The translations under genes and the position numbers were made by a program. Shown here piece by piece: positions 8,148 to 20,719 of a DNA stretch of 64,000 nucleotides. Below the pieces are notes generated by a model that saw nothing but the letters and a program-made list of their open reading frames with translations, did no database searches and had not been told where the DNA came from. Source of the DNA: Streptococcus cuniculipharyngis (GTDB taxonomy: Bacteria > Bacillota > Bacilli > Lactobacillales > Streptococcaceae); NCBI RefSeq assembly GCF_007859195.1, contig NZ_VOHL01000004.1, forward strand, positions 1 to 64,000. Direction: 5' to 3'. Within the stretch, counting starts at the first letter, position 1. Each line of letters starts with the position of its first letter.

Positions 8148-11100
8148 TTAGTCATTTTCTTCTTGTTTTACTGCTTCTGCTAGTTCACGGGCTTGACGCT
8201 CACGAGCTTTTTCCAGCTCTTCAACGTGCATGACATCGTCATCTTCGCCTTCGTCAAGGTCACGCAGTTCAACTTCTAGATTATCTTCGTCAAGAACACG
8301 CATGTCAAGACCAAGCGATTGCAGTTCTTTGACAAGGACACGGAAGGATTCTGGCACACCTGGTTTTGGAATTGGTTTCCCTTTGGTAATGGCCTCATAA
8401 GCTTTAAGACGACCTGTCACATCATCTGATTTGTAGGTCAAGATTTCTTGTAGGACGTTTGAAGCACCGTAAGCCTCCAAAGCCCAAACCTCCATCTCAC
8501 CGAAACGTTGGCCACCAAATTGTGCCTTACCACCGAGTGGTTGTTGCGTTACCAATGAGTATGGTCCTGTTGAACGAGCATGGAGCTTGTCATCAACCAT
8601 GTGGTGAAGTTTGATCATGTACATGACACCGACAGACACACGATTTTCAAATGGTTCTCCTGTCCGACCATCATACAGAATGGTCTTGGCATCACTGTCC
8701 ATGCCTGCTTCCTTAACCGTTGACCAAAGGTCTTCTGAAGTTGCTCCATCAAAGACTGGTGTCGCAATGTGGATACCCAAATTACGGGCAGCCATACCAA
8801 GGTGAAGTTCCATAACCTGACCAATGTTCATCCGTGATGGCACCCCAAGTGGGTTCAACATGATATCAACAGGTGTTCCATCAGGAAGGTATGGCATGTC
8901 CTCAACTGGGACGATACGTGACACGACACCCTTATTTCCATGGCGTCCGGCCATCTTGTCCCCAACCTTGATTTTACGTTTTTGAGCGATGTAAACACGC
9001 ACCAGCATGTTAACACCTGATTGCAATTCATCGCCATTGGCACGGGTAAAGATTTTCACATCACGGACAATACCATCACCACCATGTGGCACACGCAGAG
9101 AAGTATCACGAACTTCACGAGATTTGTCACCAAAGATGGCATGTAGGAGACGTTCTTCAGCCGAGAGGTCTTTCTCACCTTTTGGTGTCACCTTACCAAC
9201 TAGAATGTCACCTTCCTTGACTTCCGCACCGATACGGATAATCCCCATTTCGTCCAAATCACGGAGGGCATCTTCACCCACGTTTGGAATTTCACGGGTA
9301 ATTTCTTCAGGGCCTAACTTGGTGTCACGGGTTTCGCTTTCGTATTCTTCCAAGTGAACAGAGGTGTAAACATCTTCTTTGACCAAACGCTCACTCATGA
9401 TAACCGCGTCCTCAAAGTTATAACCTTCCCAGGTCATGTAGGCAACGATTGGGTTTTGACCAAGGGCCATTTCACCATTTTCCATAGATGGTCCGTCAGC
9501 GATAAAGTCACCTTTTTCAACGACATCACCAACCTTAACCAAGGTCCGTTGGTTGTAAGCAGTTCCTGAGTTTGAACGGCGGAATTTAGTGATGTGGTAA
9601 ATGTCTAGGCTACCGTCTTCACGGCGGACTTCCACCTTATCGGCATCTGAATAAGTGACACGACCATCATGCTGGGCAATAACTGCCGCTCCTGAGTCAT
9701 GGGCAGCCTGGTATTCCATACCTGTTCCCACATAAGGGGCATGTGGATCAATCAATGGTACCGCCTGACGTTGCATGTTGGCTCCCATCAGGGCACGGTT
9801 GGAGTCGTCATTTTCCAAGAACGGAATACATGCTGTCGCTACCGCAACTACTTGTTTTGGCGAAACGTCAACATAATCAACGATTGAAGCTGGGAATTCT
9901 TGGTTATTACCTTGATGGCGACCCATGACAATCTCTTCTGCAAAAGTACCGTCTTCATTTAGCTTAGAATTAGCCTGAGCCACGGTAAATTCATCTTCTT
10001 CATCAGCTGTCAACCAGACAATTTCATTGGTCACCACACCTGTTTCACGATCAACCTTGCGATAAGGGGTTTGAATGAACCCATACTTGTTCAAATGACC
10101 ATAAGAAGATAAGTTGTTAATCAAACCGATGTTTGGCCCCTCTGGCGTCTCGATTGGACACATGCGACCATAGTGGGTATAATGCACGTCACGCACTTCA
10201 TAGCCCGCACGGTCACGGGTCAAACCACCAGGTCCCAAGGCTGATAGACGGCGTTTGTGAGATAGCTCTGATAGCGGGTTGTGTTGGTCCATGAACTGTG
10301 ACAATTGAGATGAACCGAAGAATTCTTTAACGGCTGCCGTTACTGGGCGAATGTTGATGATTTGTTGTGGTGTCAGGGCTTCGTTATCCTGAACTGACAT
10401 TCGTTCACGGACATTTCGCTCCATACGCGCCAAACCAACACGGAATTGGTTGGCCAACAACTCACCTACGGCACGAATGCGACGGTTACCCAAGTGGTCA
10501 ATATCGTCCACCTTACCTAAACCTTCAGCCAAGTTGAGGAAGTAACTCATCTCTGCCAAAATATCAGCTGGGGTAAGGGCACGGACCTTATCACCTGGAT
10601 TGGCATTGCCAACAATCGTCACCACACGGTCTGGATCGGTTGGTGCTACAATCTTGAATTTTTGCAAAACAACTGGCTCCGTCAAAACAGCGAAATCATT
10701 TGGTGTGTAAACAAATTTATTCAAATCACCATCCAAGTGTTCTGCAATGCGATCGATAACCGCACGTGTCATGACTGTCCCTGCTTCAACCAAGATTTCA
10801 CCAGTTTCAGCATCAACCAAATTTTCAGCAATCGTCTGGTTTAACAAACGGGTTTTGACATTTAATTTCTTGTTAATCTTGTAGCGACCAACTCCTGCCA
10901 AATCATAGCGACGGGCATCAAAGAAGCGGGCAATCAAAAGACTACGTGAACTTTCAGCTGTCTTAGGCTCACCTGGACGTAAGCGCTCATAGATTTCTTT
11001 GAGGGCTTCATCCGTCCGAGAATCACTTGGATTTTTATGGATATCTTTTTCAATGGTGTTACGAACCAGATCACTATCACCAAAAATATCTAAGATTTCG

Positions 11101-11714
11101 TCATCACCTGAAAAACCAAGGGCACGCACCAGTGTTGTAAATGGAATCTTACGGGTCCGGTCAATACGGGTGTAAGCAATGTCTTTAGCATCTGTTTCCA
11201 ATTCTAGCCATGCACCACGATTCGGAATAACCGTTGAGCCATAGCCAACCTTACCGTTCTTATCAACCTTGTCATTAAAGTAAACACCTGGTGAACGAAC
11301 CAACTGAGACACGATAATGCGCTCAGCACCGTTGATAACAAAGGTTCCCATTTCGGTCATCAGTGGGAAATCACCAAAGAAAACTTCTTGGGTCTTGATT
11401 TCACCAGTTTCCTTATTAACCAAACGGAAGGTGACAAAAATTGGTGCTGAATAGTGGGCATCGTGAGAACGAGCTTCTTCCAGGGTATATTTAGGTTCCT
11501 TGAACTCATAGCCAACAAATTCCAACTCCATAGTATCAGTAAAGTTGGTAATTGGGAGTACGTCCTCAAAAACTTCTTTCAAACCGCTATCCAAAAAATC
11601 TTTAAATGAGTCAGTTTGAATTTCAATGAGGTTTGGTAAATCAAGGACTTCCTTGATTCTTGAAAAGCTACGACGGGTACGATGTTTCCCGTATTGAACG
11701 TCATGTCCTGCCAA
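8148..11714 (-). CDS. rpoB: RNA polymerase beta subunit
   Basis: 1188 aa. The frame is open to 11780, but the conserved protein begins [19 protein letters not shown]. The TTG at 11714 has AAGGAG eight bases upstream and is the likely start, as in other streptococci. The rifampicin region reads [20 protein letters not shown], all wild-type-looking (Gln, Asp, His and Ser present). The C-terminus has a long acidic tail, as usual. First gene of rpoBC, driven by the promoter at 11975-12003 with a leader of about 250 nt that contains a terminator-like hairpin. Confidence 0.99.
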   Translation of the reverse strand: MAGHDVQYGKHRTRRSFSRIKEVLDLPNLIEIQTDSFKDFLDSGLKEVFEDVLPITNFTDTMELEFVGYEFKEPKYTLEEARSHDAHYSAPIFVTFRLVNKETGEIKTQEVFFGDFPLMTEMGTFVINGAERIIVSQLVRSPGVYFNDKVDKNGKVGYGSTVIPNRGAWLELETDAKDIAYTRIDRTRKIPFTTLVRALGFSGDDEILDIFGDSDLVRNTIEKDIHKNPSDSRTDEALKEIYERLRPGEPKTAESSRSLLIARFFDARRYDLAGVGRYKINKKLNVKTRLLNQTIAENLVDAETGEILVEAGTVMTRAVIDRIAEHLDGDLNKFVYTPNDFAVLTEPVVLQKFKIVAPTDPDRVVTIVGNANPGDKVRALTPADILAEMSYFLNLAEGLGKVDDIDHLGNRRIRAVGELLANQFRVGLARMERNVRERMSVQDNEALTPQQIINIRPVTAAVKEFFGSSQLSQFMDQHNPLSELSHKRRLSALGPGGLTRDRAGYEVRDVHYTHYGRMCPIETPEGPNIGLINNLSSYGHLNKYGFIQTPYRKVDRETGVVTNEIVWLTADEEDEFTVAQANSKLNEDGTFAEEIVMGRHQGNNQEFPASIVDYVDVSPKQVVAVATACIPFLENDDSNRALMGANMQRQAVPLIDPHAPYVGTGMEYQAAHDSGAAVIAQHDGRVTYSDADKVEVRREDGSLDIYHITKFRRSNSGTAYNQRTLVKVGDVVEKGDFIADGPSMENGEMALGQNPIVAYMTWEGYNFEDAVIMSERLVKEDVYTSVHLEEYESETRDTKLGPEEITREIPNVGEDALRDLDEMGIIRIGAEVKEGDILVGKVTPKGEKDLSAEERLLHAIFGDKSREVRDTSLRVPHGGDGIVRDVKIFTRANGDELQSGVNMLVRVYIAQKRKIKVGDKMAGRHGNKGVVSRIVPVEDMPYLPDGTPVDIMLNPLGVPSRMNIGQVMELHLGMAARNLGIHIATPVFDGATSEDLWSTVKEAGMDSDAKTILYDGRTGEPFENRVSVGVMYMIKLHHMVDDKLHARSTGPYSLVTQQPLGGKAQFGGQRFGEMEVWALEAYGASNVLQEILTYKSDDVTGRLKAYEAITKGKPIPKPGVPESFRVLVKELQSLGLDMRVLDEDNLEVELRDLDEGEDDDVMHVEELEKARERQARELAEAVKQEEND

Positions 11715-11880
11715 AATTGAGCTCCTTTTAATTGAAATAGGTGGGTCAGACGAACTGCCTAACCAAGTTTTTGTTAACATTAAAATTTAAAACAAGCTGT
11801 CGCTTGCTATTTGTCGAAATTTTTAGATTCTTTAAGAATGGGTAACATTCCTAAAAAATACTAAAAATAGGCACAAAAAG

Positions 11881-11920
11881 AGCAGCTAAATCTGACCGAT
11901 AACGTGTGATTTAACTGCTG
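11881..11920 (-). promoter_or_regulatory. Terminator-like hairpin in rpoB leader
   Basis: Arms AGCAGCTAAATC (11881-11892) and GATTTAACTGCTG (11908-11920), with one G-U pair. On the minus strand it is followed by CTTTTTGTG. It lies downstream of the rpoB promoter and about 170 bases before the rpoB start, so it could terminate pbp1b readthrough or attenuate rpoBC. Confidence 0.6.
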
Positions 11921-11974
11921 TAAGTCCTGGTTGGACAAGATTTCAACCAAAACAGACGACAAATAATTTCTCCT

Positions 11975-12003
11975 ATTATATCACATCTGCTTTAGTTTGA
12001 CAA
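11975..12003 (-). promoter_or_regulatory. rpoBC promoter
   Basis: Minus strand: TTGTCA (12003-11998), a 17-base spacer and TATAAT (11980-11975). It overlaps the last codon of pbp1b and is the only strong promoter found upstream of rpoB. Confidence 0.8.
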
Positions 12004-12005
12004 GT

Positions 12006-14306
12006 CTAATTTCCATTCATCAAACTTGCCCAGGCCTTTTGATAGTCACTGTCAGTACCACCAATCGCAAAACGATACGTCATAGCACTTGGCCCCCCCT
12101 GAGCCCAGTAACTGGTCGTAGTTGCTCCATTCACAGTAATCGCGCGCCCATTGACCTGTACTGTTCCTGGTTTCAAACCGGTTGACCTTAGGACATTGGC
12201 CTTAATAACACTATTGTCCAAAGTGAATTTCGTATCATCAAACAGAGATGGCTCTGCCTGACTAATGGCATTGACCAAGTTAGCGACGTAGTTGGCATGG
12301 TTATTATAACCAGTCAAAGATTGAAGAGAGCTATTGTCATCATGCCCTGCCCAGTTCCCCAAGGAAACCTTAGGAGTTGACAACATCAACCAAACATCCG
12401 AATAGTTGTTGGTTGTCCCTGTCTTCCCAATCCAATCCACGTTGTTTGCTAACCCTGGATTAATGGCCTGCAGACGACTCTTAAAGGTTGTCGTAATACC
12501 TGATGATAAGGGACCTCGCAAGAGTTCCTGCACAATACTCGCCGTTGCCTGTGAAAAGACTTGGGCCGGTTTTGCATCATACTGATAGATAACTTCCCCT
12601 TCTTCTGAGGTAATTTTATCAATGACATGTTTTTTAAGGTAAGCTCCACCGTTGGCTAACATCTGATAGGTATTGGTTTGTTGGGCCACAGAGACCTCAA
12701 TCCCACCGCCTAAAGGCAAACTTTCGATATTGTAATCAGCGATGTCATAACCTAATTTTGTCATATAATTTTCAACGTCTACGCCACGGTCCCTAAGGAG
12801 TTGATAAGTCCAAAAGGCAGGGATATTCCAAGAAGTGTTGAGAGCATCTTGGAGATTAATCATCGTTGTCCCTTCTTCGTCGCCATGCATGATTTTTTGA
12901 CCACTCGAGAAGGTGGTTGGGTAATTAGATAACATGCTAGCACTTCCCATCAACCCCTGATCAATCGCAATGCCATAAGGCAAGATTGGCTTGGTACTAG
13001 ATCCCGGTGACCTTTTGGTGTCAAAGGCATGGTTATTTTGATTAATTGCATAATCACGCCCCCCGATAAAACCTAGGACTCCACCTGTTGTGTTGTCCAT
13101 GAGGACATTTCCCATCTGCACCTGACCGGTCCCATCATCCAACAAGCCACCATACTGGGCCGCTGCATTTTGCATCGCTAGATGAACATTTTGGTTGATG
13201 GTCGTTGTAATGCGATAACCACCCAAACGCAATTCCTGCTGCGCCTTAGTCTGATAAGCTAATTTCGTCTCGTCATTTTTTAAATCTTTCTCGGAAACAC
13301 CGTCGCGTTTAATCAAATAGTCATACATCAAGTCTTGAGCTTCTGCCATCACCGTGTAATACAGGTAATCATGCTGAGTTGACGAGGCTGCCTCTGGTTG
13401 TTTAAAATCCTGACTGACATCATAGGTCAGGTAACTCTCATAATCTTCCTTTGACAGAACACCTGTTCGGTACATGTTGTAGAGGACATTTTTTGCTCGT
13501 GTTAGGCCATAGGCCATGTCTTCTGGCGACTTTAGTTGCCCCTCTGAGGTATAAGGCGAGTAGACAATCGGGCTCTGGGGCAGGCCTGCTAAATAGGCTG
13601 CCTGAGGAATGGTCAAGTCTCTCGCTGATACACCAAAAATTCCCTGAGCTGCTTCTTCAACCCCTGCAATATTTTGTCCCTTATTATTACGACCAAAAGG
13701 AGAAATATTTAAATAGTTTGTCAAAATGCTATCTTTATCAATATAGCGCTCTAAGGCCAAGGCATAAACAATCTCCTTGGATTTCCGCTTAAAGGTTGGA
13801 TCATCTCCTAGCACCTGCTGCTTGAGCAGTTGCTGGGTCAAGGTTGAGCCACCACTGGTTTCTCCTAAGCCCACCAAGGAAGCCAAGGTTGCTCGAAAAA
13901 CCGCCTTAGGCACCACTCCCTTATGCTCAGAAAAATTCTCGTCCTCTGTCGCCACAATAGCTTTTTTGATGTTCTCAGAAATTGCATCGCTTGGAACTGG
14001 TGTTCTGAGCAAGTCACTATCGATGGTCGAAATCAATTCCCCATTAGAATAAGTCATGTCAGAAACTGCACTCAAGGAACTCACCTGACTAACCAAACTT
14101 TCCTTGCTCGGCACTTTGACAGAGTCCACTTGACTAATCAAATAACCGAAGGCGGCTCCCAGGCCCAACATGCCGAATAAAATGACTAAAATATAAGCAA
14201 ATTCCGACAACAATTTGAGTGTACGTAATAAAACCGTCCCAAAATCAAAAATGGTTAAGGGTTGGTGATCTGTTAACTGTTTTTTATTTTTCCGTCTCAA
14301 TAACAT
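12006..14306 (-). CDS. pbp1b: Class A penicillin-binding protein 1b
   Basis: 766 aa bifunctional peptidoglycan synthase at the outer face of the membrane. Order: a short cytoplasmic tail, one membrane anchor (about residues 35-60), the GT51 glycosyltransferase domain ([12 protein letters not shown], then [12 protein letters not shown], and RKSKE motifs, residues about 115-290), then the transpeptidase domain with SPGSSTKP (active-site Ser), SWN and KTGTT motifs. The family, length and location next to rpoB match streptococcal PBP1b. It is transcribed divergently from tyrS; its -10 (TGATATAAT, extended type) lies about 20 bases before the ATG, and GAGG serves as ribosome site. Confidence 0.95.
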   Translation of the reverse strand: MLLRRKNKKQLTDHQPLTIFDFGTVLLRTLKLLSEFAYILVILFGMLGLGAAFGYLISQVDSVKVPSKESLVSQVSSLSAVSDMTYSNGELISTIDSDLLRTPVPSDAISENIKKAIVATEDENFSEHKGVVPKAVFRATLASLVGLGETSGGSTLTQQLLKQQVLGDDPTFKRKSKEIVYALALERYIDKDSILTNYLNISPFGRNNKGQNIAGVEEAAQGIFGVSARDLTIPQAAYLAGLPQSPIVYSPYTSEGQLKSPEDMAYGLTRAKNVLYNMYRTGVLSKEDYESYLTYDVSQDFKQPEAASSTQHDYLYYTVMAEAQDLMYDYLIKRDGVSEKDLKNDETKLAYQTKAQQELRLGGYRITTTINQNVHLAMQNAAAQYGGLLDDGTGQVQMGNVLMDNTTGGVLGFIGGRDYAINQNNHAFDTKRSPGSSTKPILPYGIAIDQGLMGSASMLSNYPTTFSSGQKIMHGDEEGTTMINLQDALNTSWNIPAFWTYQLLRDRGVDVENYMTKLGYDIADYNIESLPLGGGIEVSVAQQTNTYQMLANGGAYLKKHVIDKITSEEGEVIYQYDAKPAQVFSQATASIVQELLRGPLSSGITTTFKSRLQAINPGLANNVDWIGKTGTTNNYSDVWLMLSTPKVSLGNWAGHDDNSSLQSLTGYNNHANYVANLVNAISQAEPSLFDDTKFTLDNSVIKANVLRSTGLKPGTVQVNGRAITVNGATTTSYWAQGGPSAMTYRFAIGGTDSDYQKAWASLMNGN

Positions 14307-14373
14307 AATATACCTCGTCTATCATTATATCAAATTTCAGTAAAAGTTGCATGGTGGCAAATTGACCCATTTT

Positions 14374-14382
14374 TGATATAAT
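14374..14382 (+). promoter_or_regulatory. tyrS extended -10 promoter
   Basis: TGATATAAT, an extended -10, ends 32 bases before the tyrS ATG. No T-box leader fits in this short space, so tyrS lacks the tRNA-sensing control seen in bacilli. Confidence 0.65.
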
Positions 14383-14414
14383 AAGGTAACAGATTTTATG
14401 ATTGGAGCATGTCA

Positions 14415-15671
14415 ATGACTATTTTTGAAGAGTTAAAAGAGCGAGGTCTGATTTTTCAGACAACCGATGAAGAAGCCCTGATTAAGGCTCTAACAGAAGA
14501 ACAGGTCGGCTTTTACTTGGGTTGTGACCCGACTGCCGATAGCCTGCATTTGGGCCATCTGGTTCCTCTTTTGGTCTGCCGCCATTTACAGTTAGCAGGT
14601 CATAAACCCTATCCCTTGGTCGGCGGAGCAACCGGTCTGATTGGTGACCCATCCTTCAAGGACGACGAACGCAGCCTCCAAACCAAGGAAACTGTCCAAG
14701 ACTGGGTGGCTAAAATCCGTCTCCAGATGGCTCAGTTTCTCGATTTCGAGAGCAAGGATAATCCTGCCGTCATGACAAACAACTATGATTGGTTTGAAAA
14801 CATCAGCTTTATTGATTTCCTGCGTGATGTCGGTAAATACTTTACGGTCAACTACATGATGAGCAAGGAATCCGTCAAAAAACGGATTGAAACAGGCATT
14901 TCCTATACCGAATTTGCCTACCAAATCATGCAAGGCTATGATTTTTACGAGCTCAATCGTCGCCATGGGGTCACCCTCCAAATCGGTGGCAGTGACCAAT
15001 GGGGCAACATGACTGCTGGAACTGAATTGCTCCGTCGTAAGGCAGGCAAAACTGGCCACGTTATCACCGTTCCCCTCATCACTGATGCCACTGGCAAGAA
15101 ATTTGGTAAATCAGAAGGCAATGCCATTTGGCTCAATGCTGACAAAACCTCTCCTTATCAAATGTACCAATTCTGGCTCAATGTCATGGACGATGATGCC
15201 ATCCGCTTTTTGAAAATCTTCACCTTCTTGCCTTTAGCTGAAATAGCTGAAATCGAGACAGCTTTCCAGGCTGCTCCTCATGAACGCCTAGCTCAAAAAG
15301 TCTTGGCCAAAGAAGTGGTGACCTTGGTTCATGGCCAAGAAGCCTATGAGCAAGCCCTCAAAATCACTGAACAACTCTTTGCAGGCAACATCAAGAACCT
15401 ATCAGCTAGCGAACTCAAACAGGGCCTCAACCATGTCAAAAATTATCAAGTAAGCCCTGATGACGATCTCAACCTAGTTGAATTACTGGTAAAAGCTGGT
15501 ATTTCACCGTCCAAACGGCAGGCCCGTGAAGACGTCCAAAACGGTGCCATCTATCTTAATGGCGAACGCCAACAAGACCTAACCTATACCCTTTCTGACG
15601 CCGATAAAATTGACCAGGAGCTGACCGTTATCCGCCGCGGCAAGAAAAATTATTTTGTCTTAAGCTATTAA
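14415..15671 (+). CDS. tyrS: Tyrosyl-tRNA synthetase
   Basis: 418 aa class I aminoacyl-tRNA synthetase that charges tRNA-Tyr. The HIGH-type signature is HLGHLVPLL, the KMSKS-type is KFGKS, and the tyrosine-pocket region (YCGCDP type) reads [15 protein letters not shown]-terminal S4-like RNA-binding domain ([16 protein letters not shown]) is present. The ATG at 14415 is chosen over 14409 because GGAG (14404-14407) is seven bases before it and only one base from the first ATG. It is a single gene ended by the bidirectional terminator shared with pyrG. Confidence 0.98.
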   Translation: MTIFEELKERGLIFQTTDEEALIKALTEEQVGFYLGCDPTADSLHLGHLVPLLVCRHLQLAGHKPYPLVGGATGLIGDPSFKDDERSLQTKETVQDWVAKIRLQMAQFLDFESKDNPAVMTNNYDWFENISFIDFLRDVGKYFTVNYMMSKESVKKRIETGISYTEFAYQIMQGYDFYELNRRHGVTLQIGGSDQWGNMTAGTELLRRKAGKTGHVITVPLITDATGKKFGKSEGNAIWLNADKTSPYQMYQFWLNVMDDDAIRFLKIFTFLPLAEIAEIETAFQAAPHERLAQKVLAKEVVTLVHGQEAYEQALKITEQLFAGNIKNLSASELKQGLNHVKNYQVSPDDDLNLVELLVKAGISPSKRQAREDVQNGAIYLNGERQQDLTYTLSDADKIDQELTVIRRGKKNYFVLSY

Positions 15672-15677
15672 AAAACA

Positions 15678-15705
15678 AAACCTTAGACCAAGTAGTCTAA
15701 GGTTT
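15678..15705. terminator. Bidirectional terminator tyrS / pyrG
   Basis: AAACCTTAGAC (15678-15688), loop CAAGTA, GTCTAAGGTTT (15695-15705), flanked by A- and T-runs on the two sides. It serves the convergent genes tyrS and pyrG. Confidence 0.9.
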
Positions 15706-15711
15706 TTTTAC

Positions 15712-17364
<1,653 letters not shown>

Positions 17365-17388
17365 TTAGTACTTGTCTCCAAAAGAGAC

Positions 17389-17428
17389 GCCCACTAATTA
17401 TTATAGCCTATCCCGTCATATCGGTCAA
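17389..17428 (-). promoter_or_regulatory. pyrG promoter and GGGC start site
   Basis: Minus strand: TTGACC (17428-17423), 17-base spacer, TATAAT (17405-17400), seven bases, then GGGC (17392-17389) at the expected +1. A transcript starting GGGC permits slippage synthesis of poly-G when the fourth nucleotide, CTP, is scarce. Confidence 0.85.
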
Positions 17429-17438
17429 GAAAGAACTG

Positions 17439-18014
17439 TTAGTCTTCCTCTTCCGGATCATCTGAATAGTCATCATCTTCTTCGTTCAAGTCAACATCTT
17501 CTTCCAAATCAGCATCTGGAATAATTTCATTCAACTCAGAATCATAGGACTCAACCTCAGATTTTTCATCATCAGGATTATCTTCATCAAATTCCATGCC
17601 AGACGGTAAATCATAATCCTCATCTTCTGGATCATCATCAGAATAGTCAATGGCATCTTCACTTTCCATGAGAAAGGCATTCACACGTTTTTTCTTACGC
17701 TTAGGTGCCCCCTCATCTTCATCTTCAAGAGTGATGATTTCCTCATCAATTTCATCAATAGCGTACCATGACCGCAAGCCCCACTTGTTCTCCCCAAGAG
17801 GGATAAAACTACCATCTGTGTTTAATTCAGTATAAAAATCTGGCAAAGCCTCACGAATATCCGCATCAGATTTCCCAAGATAAGATTGCACTTCATTAAC
17901 CAAATCACTGAAATACATCTCTTTATGGCGTCCGCGACTTTCTAGAATCGCACGCGCCACTTCAATCAAGGATAATTCACTTTTTTCTTGACCTGCAAAT
18001 ACTTCTAATTCCAA
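17439..18014 (-). CDS. rpoE: RNA polymerase delta subunit
   Basis: 191 aa. The N-terminal folded domain (HARE-HTH type, about residues 1-90: [22 protein letters not shown]) binds RNA polymerase. The rest is an extremely acidic disordered tail of Asp and Glu, as in Gram-positive RpoE, which speeds polymerase recycling. It lies between tig and pyrG, a common Firmicute order, and is separate from pyrG, whose promoter begins just downstream. Confidence 0.97.
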   Translation of the reverse strand: MELEVFAGQEKSELSLIEVARAILESRGRHKEMYFSDLVNEVQSYLGKSDADIREALPDFYTELNTDGSFIPLGENKWGLRSWYAIDEIDEEIITLEDEDEGAPKRKKKRVNAFLMESEDAIDYSDDDPEDEDYDLPSGMEFDEDNPDDEKSEVESYDSELNEIIPDADLEEDVDLNEEDDDYSDDPEEED

Positions 18015-18114
18015 AGCACTTCTCCTTACATTATCATTCTCATCTATTTTACGCTAAAAATGCCATTTCGTCAAAGGATTTACAGTAAGAAACCGGCTGA
18101 AAACAGAATAAAAT

Positions 18115-18140
18115 AAAAATCCCTAACCATAGGGATTTTT
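18115..18140 (-). terminator. tig terminator
   Basis: AAAAATCCCT (18115-18124), AACCAT loop, AGGGATTTTT (18131-18140), ten bases before the tig stop in genome order. Confidence 0.9.
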
Positions 18141-18149
18141 ATTGCGGTC

Positions 18150-19433
18150 TTATTTAACTGAGGCTGAGCTTGTAATAACCTCAACAGCTTTCTTCATTGA
18201 AATGTCATGTTTCAACATGTCTGTTGACAAAAGTTGACGAACTTGGGCTACTTCCATATTGTACTCAGTTGCCAAGTCATTGATTTCTTTTTCAACATCT
18301 TCTTCAGACACATCAAATCCTTCTGCCTTAGCGATAGCTTCAATAACAAGATTTGTCCGCACACGCTTGTCCGCCTCTGCTGCATATTGATTATGAAGGT
18401 CATCTTGACTAGTGCCTGTCAATTGGAAATACATGTCTGGCGAGATTCCTTGACGCTGCATATTGCCCATGAACTCATTCATGGCACGGTGAGTTTCTGC
18501 CTCAATCATTTCTTCTGGTAATTCAACAATTTCTGCATTTTCTACTGCCAATTCAAGAGCTGCTGCCTCAACAGCATCATCAAAAGCAATCTCTTTAGCT
18601 GTTTCAAGCTCTTTACGGTATTTGGCTTTCAACTCATCCAGTGTTTCTACTTCGTCGTCAAGATCTTTCGCCAATTCATCATCAAGGGCTGGTACTTCTT
18701 TTGTTTTTACTTCATGAACCGTTGTTACAAAAAGAGCATCCTTACCGGCGAGATCCGTTGCTTGATAGTCTTCTGGGAAAGTGACATTAACATTAACTGT
18801 TTCACCAGCTTTTGATCCAACCAATTGATCTTCGAAACCTGGGATGAATTGACCTGAGCCAAGTTCAAGAGAGAAATTGTCACCCTTACCACCGTCAAAT
18901 TCAACACCATCAACAGAACCAACGAAGTCAATCACGACAGTATCACCTTCAACTGCTGCTTCTTCTTTAACCACTAACTCAGCCAAGTTATTACGCTCAC
19001 GTTCAACTTTTGCATCAACCTCTTCAGCCGTCACTTCTTTAGATGTTTCTACTGATACCGCAAGGTTTTTGTAATCACCCAACTTAACTTCTGGTTTAGT
19101 AACCACTTCAGCAGTGATGGTCCAATCTTGTCCTTTTTCCATTGATGTCACATCAATTTTAGGCTGAGCGACAACATCAAGACCCAATTCAGCAACTGCT
19201 GCTTCATAAGCTGCTGGCAAAACACGGTTCAAAGCATCTTCATAAAGCACTTCTTCACCAAATTTTTGATTAAAAACCGTACGCGGCATATGCCCCTTAC
19301 GGAAACCTGGAACGTTGATTTCTTTTTTAACCTTGTTAAAAGACGCATCCAAGGCTGGTTTAATGGTTTCTTGGCTAATCGTAAAAGTAATCACTCCACG
19401 GTTAGTTGCTTTATTTTCAAATGATACAGACAT
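18150..19433 (-). CDS. tig: Trigger factor (peptidyl-prolyl isomerase, RopA)
   Basis: 427 aa ribosome-associated chaperone. The N-terminal ribosome-binding domain carries the signature GFRKGHMPR (near residues 43-51). A central FKBP-type isomerase domain (about 150-245: [22 protein letters not shown]) and a C-terminal helical chaperone domain follow. The start is the ATG at 19433 ([13 protein letters not shown]), with AAGGAG ten bases upstream; the open frame to 19451 only adds the leader codons. In Streptococcus pyogenes the protein (RopA) is needed for secretion of the SpeB protease. The promoter has an extended -10 TGATAGAAT at 19478-19470. Confidence 0.98.
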   Translation of the reverse strand: MSVSFENKATNRGVITFTISQETIKPALDASFNKVKKEINVPGFRKGHMPRTVFNQKFGEEVLYEDALNRVLPAAYEAAVAELGLDVVAQPKIDVTSMEKGQDWTITAEVVTKPEVKLGDYKNLAVSVETSKEVTAEEVDAKVERERNNLAELVVKEEAAVEGDTVVIDFVGSVDGVEFDGGKGDNFSLELGSGQFIPGFEDQLVGSKAGETVNVNVTFPEDYQATDLAGKDALFVTTVHEVKTKEVPALDDELAKDLDDEVETLDELKAKYRKELETAKEIAFDDAVEAAALELAVENAEIVELPEEMIEAETHRAMNEFMGNMQRQGISPDMYFQLTGTSQDDLHNQYAAEADKRVRTNLVIEAIAKAEGFDVSEEDVEKEINDLATEYNMEVAQVRQLLSTDMLKHDISMKKAVEVITSSASVK

Positions 19434-19511
19434 CTCGTCTTTCTCCTTCATAATTTTAGATTACTCTTCATTCTATCATATTTCATTTAATTTTGAAAGT
19501 GTTTTATACAA

Positions 19512-19541
19512 GGCGCAGGCTTTTTTGACTAGCTTGCGCAA
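19512..19541. repeat. Inverted repeat upstream of tig
   Basis: GCGCAGGCT / AGCTTGCGC arms around a short AT-rich loop, with no T-run in either direction. It lies between the divergent tig gene and the mscS pseudogene. No function is assigned. Confidence 0.35.
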
Positions 19542-19574
19542 AATCTAGCATTTTTCAACAAGATTTGATAGACC

Positions 19575-20341
19575 ATGGTCATGACAATATTAAAAAGACT
19601 TGTATCTGGGCAATGGCTCACTCTATTTTTGGAAAAAGGGATCTCCCTCCTACTGTTATGCCTTGGTTTTATTTTACTGAAAAAATTCCTGCACTATATC
19701 ATGCGTCAGACTCTTTTTCATTCATTACCACTAACACCCCAAGAAGAAAGTTGATGGCAGACCCTCACGTCCTTGATTTATAATTTGTTAGACTACTCCC
19801 TCTGTTTCCTACTGACCTACTGGATTTTTCTGGTTATCGGTGTCCCTGTTTCCGGTCTTTTAGCCGGTGCTGGACTGACAGGACTAGCTATTGGACTAAG
19901 GGCACAAGGGTTTCTGACCGATGTCATTAACGGTATCTTTATCCTAATTGAACACCAATACGATGTCAGAGAAACCATTAAAGTTACCACGGTGACAGGT
20001 AGGGTAACGAAGGTCGGGCTTCGTACTTCCCAACTCTCGTATCCTGATGGAAGTCTCCATTTTATTCCCAACCGACAAATAACCCTCGTTAGCAACCTCT
20101 CTCGCGACAAGCGTCGTGATCGCATTGACTTTCCCTTTGAACAGGACCACCATCCAAAGAAGACATTATCAAAATTAATCTTATGGTGATTGGCAACTAT
20201 GTGCCCAAATAACCTGTTGGTATTGCTAATCAAATAGCCTGCACATGATTGTTGAGGCGCCGGTCTTGCCTTACCTATATTTCTAGCAATGAATGGCTAT
20301 ATGACTATTAATCAAATCTTTCCTCAAACGATTAAATTGTA
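19575..20341 (+). pseudogene. MscS-family mechanosensitive channel, broken
   Basis: Remains of a small-conductance mechanosensitive channel gene. From ATG 19575 (or 19581) the frame reads through membrane segments, then meets an in-frame TGA at 19752-19754 between QEES and WQTL. It continues in the same frame through the diagnostic MscS pore and beta regions (GAGLTGLAIGLRAQGFLTD, then TVTGRVTKVGLRTS and PDGSLHFIPN). A frameshift near 20150 follows, after which the C-terminal end can still be traced to a stop near 20341 (MNGYMTINQIFPQTIKL). Three lesions make a working protein unlikely. Confidence 0.85.
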
Positions 20342-20354
20342 ACAAAATGGATAA

Positions 20355-20396
20355 TGAAAAAGTGGTCTTCAACTAAGGTTGATAACCACTTTTTTC
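20355..20396 (+). terminator. Terminator after the mscS pseudogene
   Basis: AAAAGTGGTCTTCAAC / GTTGATAACCACTTTT followed by T residues. The stretch 20400-20719 beyond it holds no intact gene; a minus-strand frame at 20395-20458 weakly resembles an AlbA/Schlafen-type domain but is too short to call. Confidence 0.8.
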
Positions 20397-20719
20397 TGTG
20401 TTCCCACCATGCCGTCAGTATTGACAAAAGCAATCAGGCGTTTAAGTAATTCAGACGGTCTCTTTCGGGCGGATTTCCTATCCAAATATTGGGTTTCTGG
20501 TAGAAATTAATAGTGAGATAGGGTTTGAATTAAATCTTTTTTTATTTTCCTAGTTTAAGCCTCCTCCATACCAAGCATCAGGTTTTCGGAGTAACTGTCG
20601 TTTCCAAATAAATTATAAGTCAGCTTTTTATACTACTGATATGACGCCTTGATATTTCTTAAAACGTCAACCTCTAATTTAAAGTTTATCTCTCCTATAT
20701 CTAGAAAAAATAATAATGG

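Noticed and set aside
5716..11569. Many long open frames on the opposite strand or other frames of rpoB and rpoC
   Set aside because: They are shadows of two highly conserved, strongly biased genes; none has a ribosome site or a recognisable protein.
14307..14414. T-box riboswitch before tyrS
   Set aside because: The gap is only about 100 bases, has extended -10 promoters on both strands and no T-box sequence or terminator.
14592..15059. 155-codon frame opposite tyrS
   Set aside because: It is antisense to conserved tyrS motifs and has no ribosome site.
20438..20458. Possible left attachment site resembling the rpsI 3' end
   Set aside because: CGTTTA and AATT are shared but only about 12 of 17 bases agree, which is no better than chance in AT-rich DNA.
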